Below are positions 1-7,976 of a stretch of DNA of 64,000 nucleotides, in pieces. The translations under genes and the position numbers were made by a program. Source of the stretch: Desulfogranum marinum (GTDB lineage: Bacteria > Desulfobacterota > Desulfobulbia > Desulfobulbales > Desulfobulbaceae); NCBI RefSeq assembly GCF_016918565.1, contig NZ_JAFFQD010000021.1, positions 1 through 64,000 of the forward strand. Direction: 5' to 3'. The notes below the pieces were generated by a model. It worked only from the letters and a program-made list of their open reading frames with translations, made no database searches and was not told the DNA's origin. Within the stretch, counting starts at the first letter, position 1. The number at the start of each line of letters is the position of its first letter.

Positions 1-168
1 ACCTCCGCCACGGATTGCAGCAGACAAAGCGGCCTGTAAAAAAGCCGTGTAGTGCCGACCTAAAATTGTCGATTATGGAAAAACAGCAAGTTACACGTCC
101 ACATGGTCGCGAATTGCGAAAGTCGGGTTAGGTCTGTTCGTTATTAATTTTTAGTTTAATTGTACTTT

Positions 169-1506
169 TTACTTATTTATTACTGTGGTCTGAGCAAACT
201 GCCTATGCCCTTCGGGAGAGCCGTGGAAACCGAACCCGCTTTGCTTGGCGCCAACCCAAGGGGCATCTCCACCACCACCAACCCCTTGATTGATACCGAT
301 CATTCCTGCCTCAAATTGATCAGCCACGTGCTGTGCATCTTTGTTGCCGAACACAACCGCACCCAGACCGTAACTGGTATCATTTGCCTGGTGGATAGCC
401 TCGTCAAGGTTGGTGAACCTGCTGATGCAAACCACTGGGCCGAATGTCTCTTCCCGCATGATACGCATTTCCGGCGTCAGGTCAGCAAGTACTGTGGGCG
501 TAATAAAGGGTGCTGTTTGATCGACTGAGCCATAGAGCAGCCTGCAATTTTTCTCTACGGCCTCCTGAATATGTTCCGAAATTTTCTTGTGTTGCCTATG
601 ATTGATAATGGGGCCGATATTGACTCCTTCCAGGTTCCAGGGACCAACTTTATAGTGTTTGGCATACTCAACTACCTTCCGTTCAAAGGTATCCGCTATT
701 GCAGCATCAACATATATCCGCTCAGTGGATGTACACATCTGGCCCGCATTCTCAAAGCTGCTCGCCACTGCAAACCTGGCCGCAGCATCGAGATTCGCAT
801 CGTGTAAAACGATCATCGGGTCGTTGCCGCCAAGCTCCATAACAAGCCTTTTTAGATCTTTGCCGGCCCTTTGCATAATATCTTTACCAACGATCTGGGA
901 GCCGGTGAAGGCGATCATATCTACATCGCTTTCAACTAACATTAGGCCCTGTTCTCCTGTACCATGGATGAGCTGAAGAACATTTGGTGGCAATTCTTTT
1001 TTTATGAGATCAAAAAATGTCTGGGCAACAAGCGGTGTTTCTTCCGATGGCTTCCAGATAACACAGTTTCCTGCAATCAGAGCGGGAATAATAAGGTTAT
1101 TGGCCATGGCTAGAGGATAATTCCAGGGGGAGATCACCGCCACTGTTCCCAAAGGTCTATATTCCAGGGTGCTTCCGTTGAGGTGCTGTGGCTGTAAAGC
1201 CTGCAAGGCGGCTTCAGCAATGTATGGTCCGCCCATAACTGTGCCGTGTACCTCTCCGGTAGAGCGGCGGATGTCCTTGCCCATCTCACGGCTGAGCAGC
1301 TCTGCCAGTGTCTCCATTTCCGGCTCAGCAGCGGCATAAGCAGCATGGATGTGATGTAAACGCTTTTCCGGGGTTAGAGCTTGCCACTGTTTTGCCGCGT
1401 CATGACTTGCTGCTACAGTGTGCTGCAGCTGCGCAGGAGAGGTAATCGCAACTTCATCAATCAGTTCCCCTGTAAAAGGATCAAAGGACTGTAGCATGGG
1501 TGTCAT
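169..1506 (-). CDS. NAD(P)-dependent aldehyde dehydrogenase, succinate-semialdehyde dehydrogenase-like (Sad/YneI type)
   Basis: A 445-residue aldehyde dehydrogenase that should oxidise an aldehyde to the acid with NAD(P)+ in the cytoplasm. Visible landmarks are the Rossmann-side motif VISPWNYPLAMANN (about 124-137), the cofactor loop FTGSQIVG (about 200), the general-base Glu in ELGGND (about 224) and the catalytic Cys in GQMCTS (about 258). The length and the absence of an N-terminal extension fit the short YneI/Sad subgroup of succinate-semialdehyde dehydrogenases, but the substrate cannot be fixed from sequence. The ATG is preceded by AGGAG at 6 nt. It is last in a minus-strand series after an unknown protein and a radical SAM protein; whether these are one operon is inferred only from orientation and short gaps. 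Confidence 0.9.
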   Translation of the reverse strand: MTPMLQSFDPFTGELIDEVAITSPAQLQHTVAASHDAAKQWQALTPEKRLHHIHAAYAAAEPEMETLAELLSREMGKDIRRSTGEVHGTVMGGPYIAEAALQALQPQHLNGSTLEYRPLGTVAVISPWNYPLAMANNLIIPALIAGNCVIWKPSEETPLVAQTFFDLIKKELPPNVLQLIHGTGEQGLMLVESDVDMIAFTGSQIVGKDIMQRAGKDLKRLVMELGGNDPMIVLHDANLDAAARFAVASSFENAGQMCTSTERIYVDAAIADTFERKVVEYAKHYKVGPWNLEGVNIGPIINHRQHKKISEHIQEAVEKNCRLLYGSVDQTAPFITPTVLADLTPEMRIMREETFGPVVCISRFTNLDEAIHQANDTSYGLGAVVFGNKDAQHVADQFEAGMIGINQGVGGGGDAPWVGAKQSGFGFHGSPEGHRQFAQTTVINK

Positions 1507-1544
1507 TGGAGACTCCTTTTCCCGGTTGTTGAGTGTGTCTATTA

Positions 1545-2168
1545 TTAATTTGTTAAACTGAGATGAGCCCGCTCAGTGTTACGAAGCGTGTCCACCAGAG
1601 AATCAGTATTGGCAGCGGGATCGTCGTTAATGGTGACTGCCTGTATATGGTCAACCAGCCAAGGTCGTGTCTGTAAAAATGTCAACATGGTGGATGCCTT
1701 CAACGTTACGCCTTGTCTGAGCATCTCGGCACCCCGATCTCTTGCGATAGAATTAAAGAGTTTGAGGTAAATCGATATTGTTTTTTCGTCGACCTTTGTC
1801 GTATCATACTGGTGATGTACTGAGCGAAGGGGCGAGTGGATACTGTTTTTTCTGTAAATGGCACCGGAAAGACCGGGCATGGCAGCTGAAAGAGCGATAA
1901 CAGTTTCTGTGTCAGTCAATGGAGCATGTACATCATCGATTGCTGTACCATCGAGAAAAATAGTTTGTATCTCGTTGTCAATATACTCTGGGGTAAATCC
2001 CGGTATCTTTTCAAGGAATTGTAGGAGCGGTTCCCCGGCGTTGGTTTCGATCTCCACGCCAGACTGGAGAAGCGCGGTGAATTTGTCTATTCCCTCCTCA
2101 GAAAGTTGAAGCGTTATGGCTGGCATGGTGTCTTTGGGAATGGCCTTTGTAGCGGGACTGTGAGTCAT
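1545..2168 (-). CDS. Hypothetical protein, about 207 residues
   Basis: Not recognised. A soluble protein without signal peptide or membrane segment. The N-terminal half (ITLQLSEEGIDKFTALLQSG, then a segment around IQTIFLDGTAIDDV) alternates predicted strands and helices; the C-terminal half is helical and ends in an acidic stretch. The ATG at 2168 is preferred over an upstream TTG because AAAGAGA lies just before it and because a 21-bp hairpin (2200-2245) occupies the leader. It sits 38 bp upstream of the aldehyde dehydrogenase and about 100 bp downstream of the radical SAM gene, so joint expression is likely. No function is assigned. Confidence 0.7.
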   Translation of the reverse strand: MTHSPATKAIPKDTMPAITLQLSEEGIDKFTALLQSGVEIETNAGEPLLQFLEKIPGFTPEYIDNEIQTIFLDGTAIDDVHAPLTDTETVIALSAAMPGLSGAIYRKNSIHSPLRSVHHQYDTTKVDEKTISIYLKLFNSIARDRGAEMLRQGVTLKASTMLTFLQTRPWLVDHIQAVTINDDPAANTDSLVDTLRNTERAHLSLTN

Positions 2169-2199
2169 CGTTTTATCTCTTTCTGTGGGATTTACGAGA

Positions 2200-2245
2200 A
2201 GAACAGTCAAAGAACAGGGGCTGTCCCTTGTTCTTGGACTGTTCT
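2200..2245. repeat. Near-perfect 21-bp inverted repeat (REP-like hairpin)
   Basis: Arms at 2200-2220 and 2225-2245 pair with about two mismatches around a 4-nt loop. It lies between the radical SAM stop codon and the next gene in the minus-strand cluster. It has no T tract in the direction of transcription, so an mRNA-processing or stabilising hairpin or a REP-type repeat is more likely than a simple terminator. Confidence 0.6.
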
Positions 2246-2265
2246 TTGCTGTTGTTAATCTGTTT

Positions 2266-3420
2266 TTATATAAAACGCTGCATAAGCGCCTCTGTAACTT
2301 GATCCATATTGTCGACCGTTACCCCGAACTCAGAGCACATTTTCAGGGCATGGCCACGGAGAACAGGATCATCCAAATCGCTGATACGCGATAGGCGGTG
2401 AGTGCGTCTGCCGATGCAAAAAATCATTTGCTGATCACGCTCAAGTGCGAGAAATTTTTGTACCGGTTGCAGCATTTTCTCACGGTCAGTCGGTAGTACG
2501 CCATCTACCTCAGGAAACAGGTTCAACACGTGATCACTTTTCACTGTACTGGTAATTCCGTGGAGGTTTTCAAGAAAAAGCAGCAGCTCTTCGGCTGTAT
2601 CGACCTCTCCCATTTTATCAAAATGACCCTGGCGAAACTGTTCCGTGAGCGGGGTAGATTCGGGTAGTGCGAGGGTTCGCAGCCGTATGTAATCAGGGTT
2701 GATTTGATTTAAGGCATCAGCGGTTTCCAGTGCGTTTTCTTTGGACAGGGCCTTGCCGCCTAGACCGGGCATGTAATATTCAGACAACTGGATTCCTGCC
2801 TTTTTTACCTTTTTCCCTGCAAGCACCTGCGTTGCCTTGTCGGCACCCTTTTTTACCATCTTCAGTACCTTGTCTGAACCTGATTCCATCCCAATATGGA
2901 TTCTGTTCAACCCTGCTTCAGCCATTTGCAGCAAGTGATCGTCGCTGATTTTGGCAATGGTTTGGGACCTGCCGTAAGAGGTGATACGTTCCACTTTTGG
3001 AAAAGCATCTTTTAGGTGGTTCAGGATGCGGATCATGTCTTCGGGCTTAATGATTAAGCTGTTTCCATCTTGAAGAAAAATTGATTTCATGCCGCCGGCA
3101 ACAAACGCGTATGCAGCGTGGAGTGCCTGCATGTCGTTTTCGTTTCCATCCTGTGTCAACTCTTTTAATTTGTGATGAGAGAGCTGATCACCAGATTGTC
3201 GAGCATGATTGATAGCGTCGACAAATAAACGGACAGTGTCAATATCCTGCAGTACATGTTCAATTGGACGTCTGCTGAACTGAGCACCTTTGTAGACCGG
3301 GCAGAAGGTACATTTGTTCCATGGACAATTCCTGGTTATGCGAATCAAAAGACTTTCCGCCTCGCTGGGAGGACGTATGGGGCCTTGTTCAAATCCTTTG
3401 TATTGTTCTTTATTAGCCAT
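2266..3420 (-). CDS. Radical SAM protein with CX4CX2C cluster motif
   Basis: A 384-residue radical SAM enzyme. The iron-sulfur/SAM site is NCPWNKCTFC at about residues 31-40, giving C-x4-C-x2-C rather than the usual C-x3-C-x2-C. The central TIM-barrel features of the family are present: a glycine-rich stretch near SIFLQDGNSLI, then RITSYGRS and GLNRIHIGMESGSDKVLKMVKKG. Such proteins cleave SAM reductively to start radical chemistry; the substrate here is unknown. The C-terminal 120 residues hold a helical region without extra Cys clusters. The ATG at 3420 follows a MITE-like element by about 25 bp, so the promoter must lie inside or beyond that element. It heads a three-gene minus-strand cluster. 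Confidence 0.85.
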   Translation of the reverse strand: MANKEQYKGFEQGPIRPPSEAESLLIRITRNCPWNKCTFCPVYKGAQFSRRPIEHVLQDIDTVRLFVDAINHARQSGDQLSHHKLKELTQDGNENDMQALHAAYAFVAGGMKSIFLQDGNSLIIKPEDMIRILNHLKDAFPKVERITSYGRSQTIAKISDDHLLQMAEAGLNRIHIGMESGSDKVLKMVKKGADKATQVLAGKKVKKAGIQLSEYYMPGLGGKALSKENALETADALNQINPDYIRLRTLALPESTPLTEQFRQGHFDKMGEVDTAEELLLFLENLHGITSTVKSDHVLNLFPEVDGVLPTDREKMLQPVQKFLALERDQQMIFCIGRRTHRLSRISDLDDPVLRGHALKMCSEFGVTVDNMDQVTEALMQRFI

Positions 3421-3444
3421 GATAATTGTTGTTAGTCAGTGTTG

Positions 3445-3604
3445 ATGGCGTCGTAAAAAGTCCGGTCTACGGTGTTGCAGGTTTTGCCCGAGGCTTTGAC
3501 ATACCAAATGTATAGTCAACGCTTCGAGCAAAACACTGCGCCTTGTATATCGAACTTTTGTACCTAGCCATCTTTAGTGTGTGATGGACTTTTTACGAGT
3601 CCAT
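3445..3604. mobile_element. 160-bp MITE-like element with 19-bp terminal inverted repeats
   Basis: The left end (ATGGCGTCGTAAAAAGTCC, 3445-3463) and the reverse complement of the right end (ATGGACTCGTAAAAAGTCC, 3586-3604) match at 17 of 19 positions. The element is flanked by an 8-bp direct repeat CAGTGTTG at 3437-3444 and 3605-3612, as expected for a target-site duplication. The interior holds a second long inverted repeat (GTTTTGC at 3480-3486 against GCAAAAC near 3529-3535). No ORF is present, so it would need a transposase in trans. Confidence 0.75.
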
Positions 3605-3666
3605 CAGTGTTGAGAGTGTGGAAATATATCTGTTACCCTTGGAGCGATTTCATTCCCAAGAGAGTA

Positions 3667-4230
3667 TCATTTTTCAAGCGCGTCTATTATTATTTGTGCA
3701 GCTTTGTGGAAAAACTCTGTGCCTCCACACGATCTGGCAACGATCTGGGTGCCGACCAAAAAGGAGAAAAAGGCAAAGGCTGCATCTTCAGCAGTTTCTG
3801 TAAACGACAGGGAACATTCTTTTTTTCCCTGAATAAAGACGGTGGCAAATATAGTAACTGTATTTTGAATGCTCTGTTCAAGAATTCTGCAGGAATGCTC
3901 CTGAAGGGTGCTGCTGTCTGTACTTATCGACCCAACCAGACAGAGCTTTTGATTGCTCAGCCCATTTTCAAAAACTGTAGCAAGTTTTCTTAACTTTTCC
4001 GGAGCAGAGTCACTCCCTCTCACGATATCATTGTAGTATGCACCGTAGGAGAGCTGACAGCGTTTCAGCAACTCATCGACCAAATTTTCTTTTTTAGGGA
4101 AATGGTGATGGATAGAGGCCTTACGAATTCCTACCGTATCGCTGATATGCTTGTAGCTCATCGCATTGACACCAACACGTTGTACCAGGTCTTGTGCGGC
4201 GTCAAGTATTTTTATTCGTGTGTCTTTCAT
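3667..4230 (-). CDS. TetR/AcrR-family transcriptional regulator
   Basis: A 187-residue one-domain repressor. The N-terminal helix-turn-helix is clear: RIKILDAAQDLVQRVGVNAMSY, then HISDTVGIRKASIHHHFPKKENL at about residues 27-50. The C-terminal two-thirds is the helical ligand/dimerisation domain. The ATG at 4230 is chosen because an upstream in-frame start would place coding sequence over the palindrome ACCTACTAGTAGGT (4239-4252), which looks like its own operator. It stands alone, convergent with nothing obvious, so its targets other than itself are unknown. Confidence 0.88.
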   Translation of the reverse strand: MKDTRIKILDAAQDLVQRVGVNAMSYKHISDTVGIRKASIHHHFPKKENLVDELLKRCQLSYGAYYNDIVRGSDSAPEKLRKLATVFENGLSNQKLCLVGSISTDSSTLQEHSCRILEQSIQNTVTIFATVFIQGKKECSLSFTETAEDAAFAFFSFLVGTQIVARSCGGTEFFHKAAQIIIDALEK

Positions 4231-4238
4231 AATTAAAA

Positions 4239-4252
4239 ACCTACTAGTAGGT
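4239..4252. promoter_or_regulatory. Perfect 14-bp palindrome, likely TetR autoregulatory operator
   Basis: ACCTACTAGTAGGT ends 8 bp upstream of the start codon of the TetR regulator. TetR-family repressors commonly bind palindromes overlapping their own promoters; assignment to this regulator is by position. Confidence 0.6.
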
Positions 4253-4388
4253 AGGGTAGGTGTCAAGCGTGTTTTCACTGTTGGTGCAGTCAGTTGCGTA
4301 ACTCAAAATGATAATGGAAGAGGCAAGGTGAAGAGAGAAAAAATGGAGAGAAGAGTTTTTGATGTACTATGAACAGCTTAAGGGGAGT

Positions 4389-4775
4389 TTATGGTTTCAT
4401 TTTATGAAAATAGATAGGGACCAATGCTATCCATTCCAGTCGATCATCAAAGCGAATGGCCATGCCACTGTTTACATGGCGCACGATTGTTCCTTTCAGC
4501 TTATCGATGACCAGACGGCTGCTTGACCCCTGAAGAGCAATCTCCAATTCGCAAACGCTCCCAACTGGGGGAGGATCACTTGCTTCAATAAACACTCCCA
4601 ATGCACTAATGTCCTTGAGTCTTCCCTGGTAGGCGATACCTGTTTTTTTATCCCGACAAACAACGTCGGCATTGAAGGGCATTCGAAATGCTTTTCTGCG
4701 GTCTTCTGGTGCTGTCAATGTGGATACCGGAGTAGGGGCTGAAATGGTGTGTAGTATTTGCCAGATACCCTTCAA
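4389..4775 (-). CDS. PilZ-domain protein, c-di-GMP-binding candidate
   Basis: A 128-residue protein that is essentially one PilZ domain. The c-di-GMP signature is complete: RRKAFR (RxxxR type, about residues 26-31) and DISALGVFIE (D/NxSxxG, about 58-67), followed by beta strands ending in GMAIRFDD. It should bind cyclic di-GMP and pass the signal to an unknown partner. The start is uncertain: no in-frame ATG precedes the domain, and the best candidate is a TTG at 4775 with a poor ribosome site. It lies between two regulators and shares no operon with them. Confidence 0.82.
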   Translation of the reverse strand: MKGIWQILHTISAPTPVSTLTAPEDRRKAFRMPFNADVVCRDKKTGIAYQGRLKDISALGVFIEASDPPPVGSVCELEIALQGSSSRLVIDKLKGTIVRHVNSGMAIRFDDRLEWIALVPIYFHKMKP

Positions 4776-4893
4776 TAGGGTGGGCTATTTTGCCAACCTG
4801 CGAAAACATTGGTTAAAACTTTTAATTCTATCACTTTGCAAAGAGTTTTCAAGCGAAGATTGTTTGTGGCCACCAGAAATATTGTTTTTGTGT

Positions 4894-4909
4894 AATTGGT
4901 CACCCAATT
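4894..4909. promoter_or_regulatory. Distal operator-like palindrome upstream of the GntR regulator
   Basis: AATTGGTCACCCAATT has the ATTGG-N4-CCAAT layout. Its centre (about 4901.5) is exactly 75 bp from the centre of a second copy at 4970-4983, about seven helical turns. FCD-type GntR regulators such as LldR/PdhR bind related ATTGGT-ACCAAT sites, so this is a likely second site of the adjacent regulator. Confidence 0.6.
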
Positions 4910-4969
4910 GTAAATGAGAAACATTGTTTTATTTTGGCATACAATGTATGAAACATTTCTTTGTGATAT

Positions 4970-4983
4970 ATTGGTTAACCAAT
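4970..4983. promoter_or_regulatory. Proximal operator palindrome of the GntR regulator
   Basis: ATTGGTTAACCAAT is a perfect 14-bp palindrome 19 bp upstream of the GTG start. It matches the LldR/PdhR operator style and lies where it would block transcription initiation. Confidence 0.65.
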
Positions 4984-5002
4984 TGTTGATTCTGGAGGGA
5001 TT

Positions 5003-5707
5003 GTGACCGACCTAGGCAAGCCTGTTGAGAATGTTCAAGGGTATCTTGGTGTTATCGAACAGATCCGTACGCTGGTTGTCGACGGGCAGCTGCGCCCGGG
5101 AGATAGATTATTGCCTGAAAGAAAACTAGCAGAATCTCTTGGTGTATCCCGCAGTATCCTTCGCAGGGCTTTGCAGGCCCTTGGCGAAAGAAAAATTATT
5201 GAAAGCCGGCAGGGGAACGGGACCTATCTGATAGCTGATAGTGATGCATTCACGCCGGTTGATTCTCTCCTCAGTGCCATTAGCAGGCAGGATCAAAATC
5301 TGGGTTACGTCATTGAACTTCGACAATTGATAGAACCGCAAATTGCAGCTCTGGCAGCTCGGAGAGTAACACCCGAGCTTTTAGATAAACTGAAGATACT
5401 CGTTTGCGATCAACAGAATGTAATGTTGCAGGGAAAAGATTGCGATGCCCTTGATGCTGAATTCCATCGGTTACTGACAAAATGTTGCGCAAATCCCGTT
5501 CTTACCCAAGTGATGAATACTATTCAATCGTTGATGGATGCGACCCGTTCCACCTGGCTGCAAAGCAACGAGCGGACTGTAACATCAGTTAATGGACATC
5601 TGCGCATTATCCAGGCCCTTGAGAATAGAGATGCTGGTGCTGCGTATAGGGCAATGCAATCGCACATTACCGATATTGAGGAACATGTTTTAGGAGAAGA
5701 GATATAA
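5003..5707 (+). CDS. GntR-family regulator, FadR subfamily with FCD domain
   Basis: A 234-residue transcription factor. The N-terminal winged helix spans about residues 15-80 (RLLPERKLAESLGVSRSILRRALQALGERKIIESRQGNGTYL). The C-terminal all-helical FCD domain (about 95-225) carries the metal/ligand positions: Asp/His in DALDAEFHRLL, His in VNGHLRIIQALE and His in AMQSHITDIE. FCD members sense organic acids such as lactate, pyruvate or gluconate. The GTG start follows GGAGG at 5-6 nt. Two ATTGG-N4-CCAAT palindromes lie upstream, suggesting autoregulation with looping. The two permeases downstream on the same strand (TauE/SafE and AEC) are the natural regulon candidates, though each has its own gap. 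Confidence 0.9.
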   Translation: MTDLGKPVENVQGYLGVIEQIRTLVVDGQLRPGDRLLPERKLAESLGVSRSILRRALQALGERKIIESRQGNGTYLIADSDAFTPVDSLLSAISRQDQNLGYVIELRQLIEPQIAALAARRVTPELLDKLKILVCDQQNVMLQGKDCDALDAEFHRLLTKCCANPVLTQVMNTIQSLMDATRSTWLQSNERTVTSVNGHLRIIQALENRDAGAAYRAMQSHITDIEEHVLGEEI

Positions 5708-5849
5708 CTACTCACTGGGTTGATAGCATCTTTGACGCATTATACCTAAAACCTTTGACTAGTTGAGAAGAAACATAACCCGTCTGTTATAGGCGTTTCT
5801 ATTTTTTTATCCGGCTTTTCTTTCAAGCTAGAGTCGGTAAGGAGGACAC

Positions 5850-6653
5850 ATGTCAGTAGAAATTGTATTAATGTATTTGCCTGTTGGGCTCATCGCTGGG
5901 CTGCTTGCCGGCTTGCTCGGCGTAGGCGGTGGCTTGGTCATTGTTCCGATGTTGGTGTTTTGTTTTATAAAGCAGGATATCGGCTCAGAGGTGATAATGC
6001 ATTTAGCCCTTGGGACTTCTTTGGCAAGCATTATTTTTACCTCTATTTCCAGTTTTATGTCGCATCACCGAAGAGGAGCGGTAGACTGGTCTATCGTAAA
6101 GGAAATTATTCCGGGAATCCTTATCGGTACCTTTATGGGGACGCTTGTAGCCTCACGACTGTCCACCGGCTTTCTTAAAGTTTTTTTCTGTATTTTTCTT
6201 TACAGTGTTGCTACCCAGATGATTTTGAGTAAAAAACCCAAAGCTTCGAGGGAGTTACCCCATAAACCAGGCATGTTCGGAGTGGGGAATATCATAGGCG
6301 TTGCCTCGAGTCTGGTTGGTATTGGAGGCGGGTCGCTGTCTGTTCCGTTTATGCTCTGGTGTAACGTGCCTGCTCACCGGGCTATCGGCACCTCTGCCGC
6401 TATCGGCTTTCCCATTGCCATTGCCGGGGCGTTTGGGTATGTAGTTAATAATCTGCACGCCAGTGGCTTGCCTCCTTACAGTATCGGTTATGTGTACCTG
6501 CCGGCACTGGTTTTTATTGTCAGTCTCAGTGTGCTCACCGCACCTCTGGGGGCGAAACTGGCACATTCACTACCGGTGGATAAACTAAAGCGTATCTTTG
6601 CTCTTTTCCTTTATGCTGTAGCCACCAAGATGGTTTGGGGGTTGATCAGTTAA
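5850..6653 (+). CDS. TauE/SafE-family membrane permease
   Basis: A 267-residue inner-membrane protein with about eight hydrophobic segments and the internal duplication typical of the family: GLLAGLLGVGGGLVIVPML (about 17-35) and GVASSLVGIGGGSLSVPFML (about 149-168), each with the GxGGG motif. Members export or import sulfur-containing or carboxylate anions (sulfite, sulfoacetate, taurine-related compounds). The ATG is well placed after AAGGAGG. It follows the GntR regulator by about 140 bp; an organic or sulfonic acid substrate is an inference. Confidence 0.88.
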   Translation: MSVEIVLMYLPVGLIAGLLAGLLGVGGGLVIVPMLVFCFIKQDIGSEVIMHLALGTSLASIIFTSISSFMSHHRRGAVDWSIVKEIIPGILIGTFMGTLVASRLSTGFLKVFFCIFLYSVATQMILSKKPKASRELPHKPGMFGVGNIIGVASSLVGIGGGSLSVPFMLWCNVPAHRAIGTSAAIGFPIAIAGAFGYVVNNLHASGLPPYSIGYVYLPALVFIVSLSVLTAPLGAKLAHSLPVDKLKRIFALFLYAVATKMVWGLIS

Positions 6654-6771
6654 TCGATTGTAGCCTTTTTCTGTAGCTGTATCAAAGACCTGTCCGGAGA
6701 AGACGGTAAAAGAGGATCAACCCACATAGCGGCGTAATGATGAACTTTCTTTTTGTAATAAGGCTCATGTT

Positions 6772-7710
6772 GTGAGTGTTTTTTTTGTTCTACTGGGGAA
6801 GATCCTCCCCCTTTACGCCAATATCGTATTGGGCTACCTGGCCTCCCGTTACCTCCGGGTTAATAAAGAGGCAATAGCCACTGTCTTATTTTATGTTGTT
6901 GGTCCCATGGTGGTTTTCAGTGCCACTTTGAGTGTAACTATAAATCCTGCTGTCCTTTTTTTACCTGTTTTTTTCTATCTGCTCGGCTCCTTGCTTGCTT
7001 TTATCCATCTCAAACTTTTTGAAAAAACCTGGCCGGATGCTACCAGCAATATCCTTGGCTTTACTGCCGGTACCGGTAATTCAGGATACTACGGAATCGC
7101 CCTGGCTCTGGTTTTGTTTGAGCCTGCAATAGCTGATATTTTTATCTTTACGGTATTAGCCTCTTTTTTTTATGAGGCGACAACCGGTTTTTACATCACT
7201 GCCAAGGGGACATTTACGGCTCTGGAGAGCTTTAAAAAGGTTTGCAGGCTGCCGACGGTTTATGCATTTTTAGCGGCGCTTGTGTTAAACCTCACTGGAA
7301 TTGGACTGCCGGAATCCATTACCGCATATGCTGGTCAATTTAAGGTGGTGTTTTCCATCCTCGGCATGATGGTTATCGGGATGGGACTGGATGGCATGCG
7401 GAAAGGAGGTGGGGTGGATGTAACGTTTTTAAAAATATCCCTGACTGCCAAACACCTCCTTTGGCCCACATTAGTTTGCCTGGTTATCCTGCTGGATACA
7501 ACTTTTACCCATCTGCTGTATGGTGAGCTGTATAAGGTAATGTTTGTTTTTTCTATTGTGCCCATGGCAGGCAACACCGTTACCCTGGCAGTATTGTTGA
7601 ACGCAAAGCCCGAAAAGGCAGCCTTGGCAGTGCTGCTTTCCAATCTGCTTTCCATTGTCTATGTTCCGGTGATGTTAGCGATATATGCGTATGTTTCCGG
7701 CTTGTTCTGA
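6772..7710 (+). CDS. AEC-family (auxin efflux carrier-like) transporter
   Basis: A 312-residue membrane protein with about ten hydrophobic helices arranged as two five-helix halves. Family marks include the early PLYANIVLGYLASRYL segment, the mid-protein TAGTGNSGYYGIALALVLF (substrate-site region, about 98-116), GMMVIGMGLDGMRK and the late VPMAGNTVTLAVLLN. Bacterial members carry malonate, malate or similar organic acids. The GTG start is used because the upstream ATG is followed at once by a stop codon (ATGTTGTGA). It lies 118 bp after the TauE/SafE permease with no clear terminator between. Confidence 0.87.
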   Translation: MSVFFVLLGKILPLYANIVLGYLASRYLRVNKEAIATVLFYVVGPMVVFSATLSVTINPAVLFLPVFFYLLGSLLAFIHLKLFEKTWPDATSNILGFTAGTGNSGYYGIALALVLFEPAIADIFIFTVLASFFYEATTGFYITAKGTFTALESFKKVCRLPTVYAFLAALVLNLTGIGLPESITAYAGQFKVVFSILGMMVIGMGLDGMRKGGGVDVTFLKISLTAKHLLWPTLVCLVILLDTTFTHLLYGELYKVMFVFSIVPMAGNTVTLAVLLNAKPEKAALAVLLSNLLSIVYVPVMLAIYAYVSGLF

Positions 7711-7976
7711 TCCCCATCGGTGATAGTCTTCGTCCATTTCTTTCTAAGCTGGCTCCAGGATGAGCTGGAATACGTTTCAAAAAACCACTTGAAACTCTCA
7801 CTCGGAGGCGCTTTTATGTGTGTGCCTAACGAGCAGCACATTCATTTTTAAGGTAGCTCTAAAATTATTTCTTACCTTTATCTATAACGAACAGGTCATT
7901 TCCGGATTGAGCAAGAATGTAAAGTCTGTTTCCTTTGCATAATGCTTTTTTTCAGAGTGTCTTGACAAAGGACTCG

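Noticed and set aside
1-52. Possible C-terminal end of a plus-strand gene (frame 2, ending PPPRIAADKAACKKAV)
   Set aside because: Only 16 codons are visible and another frame also ends nearby; too little to support a gene.
160-528. 122-codon ORF antisense to the aldehyde dehydrogenase
   Set aside because: Shadow frame of a well-supported enzyme gene.
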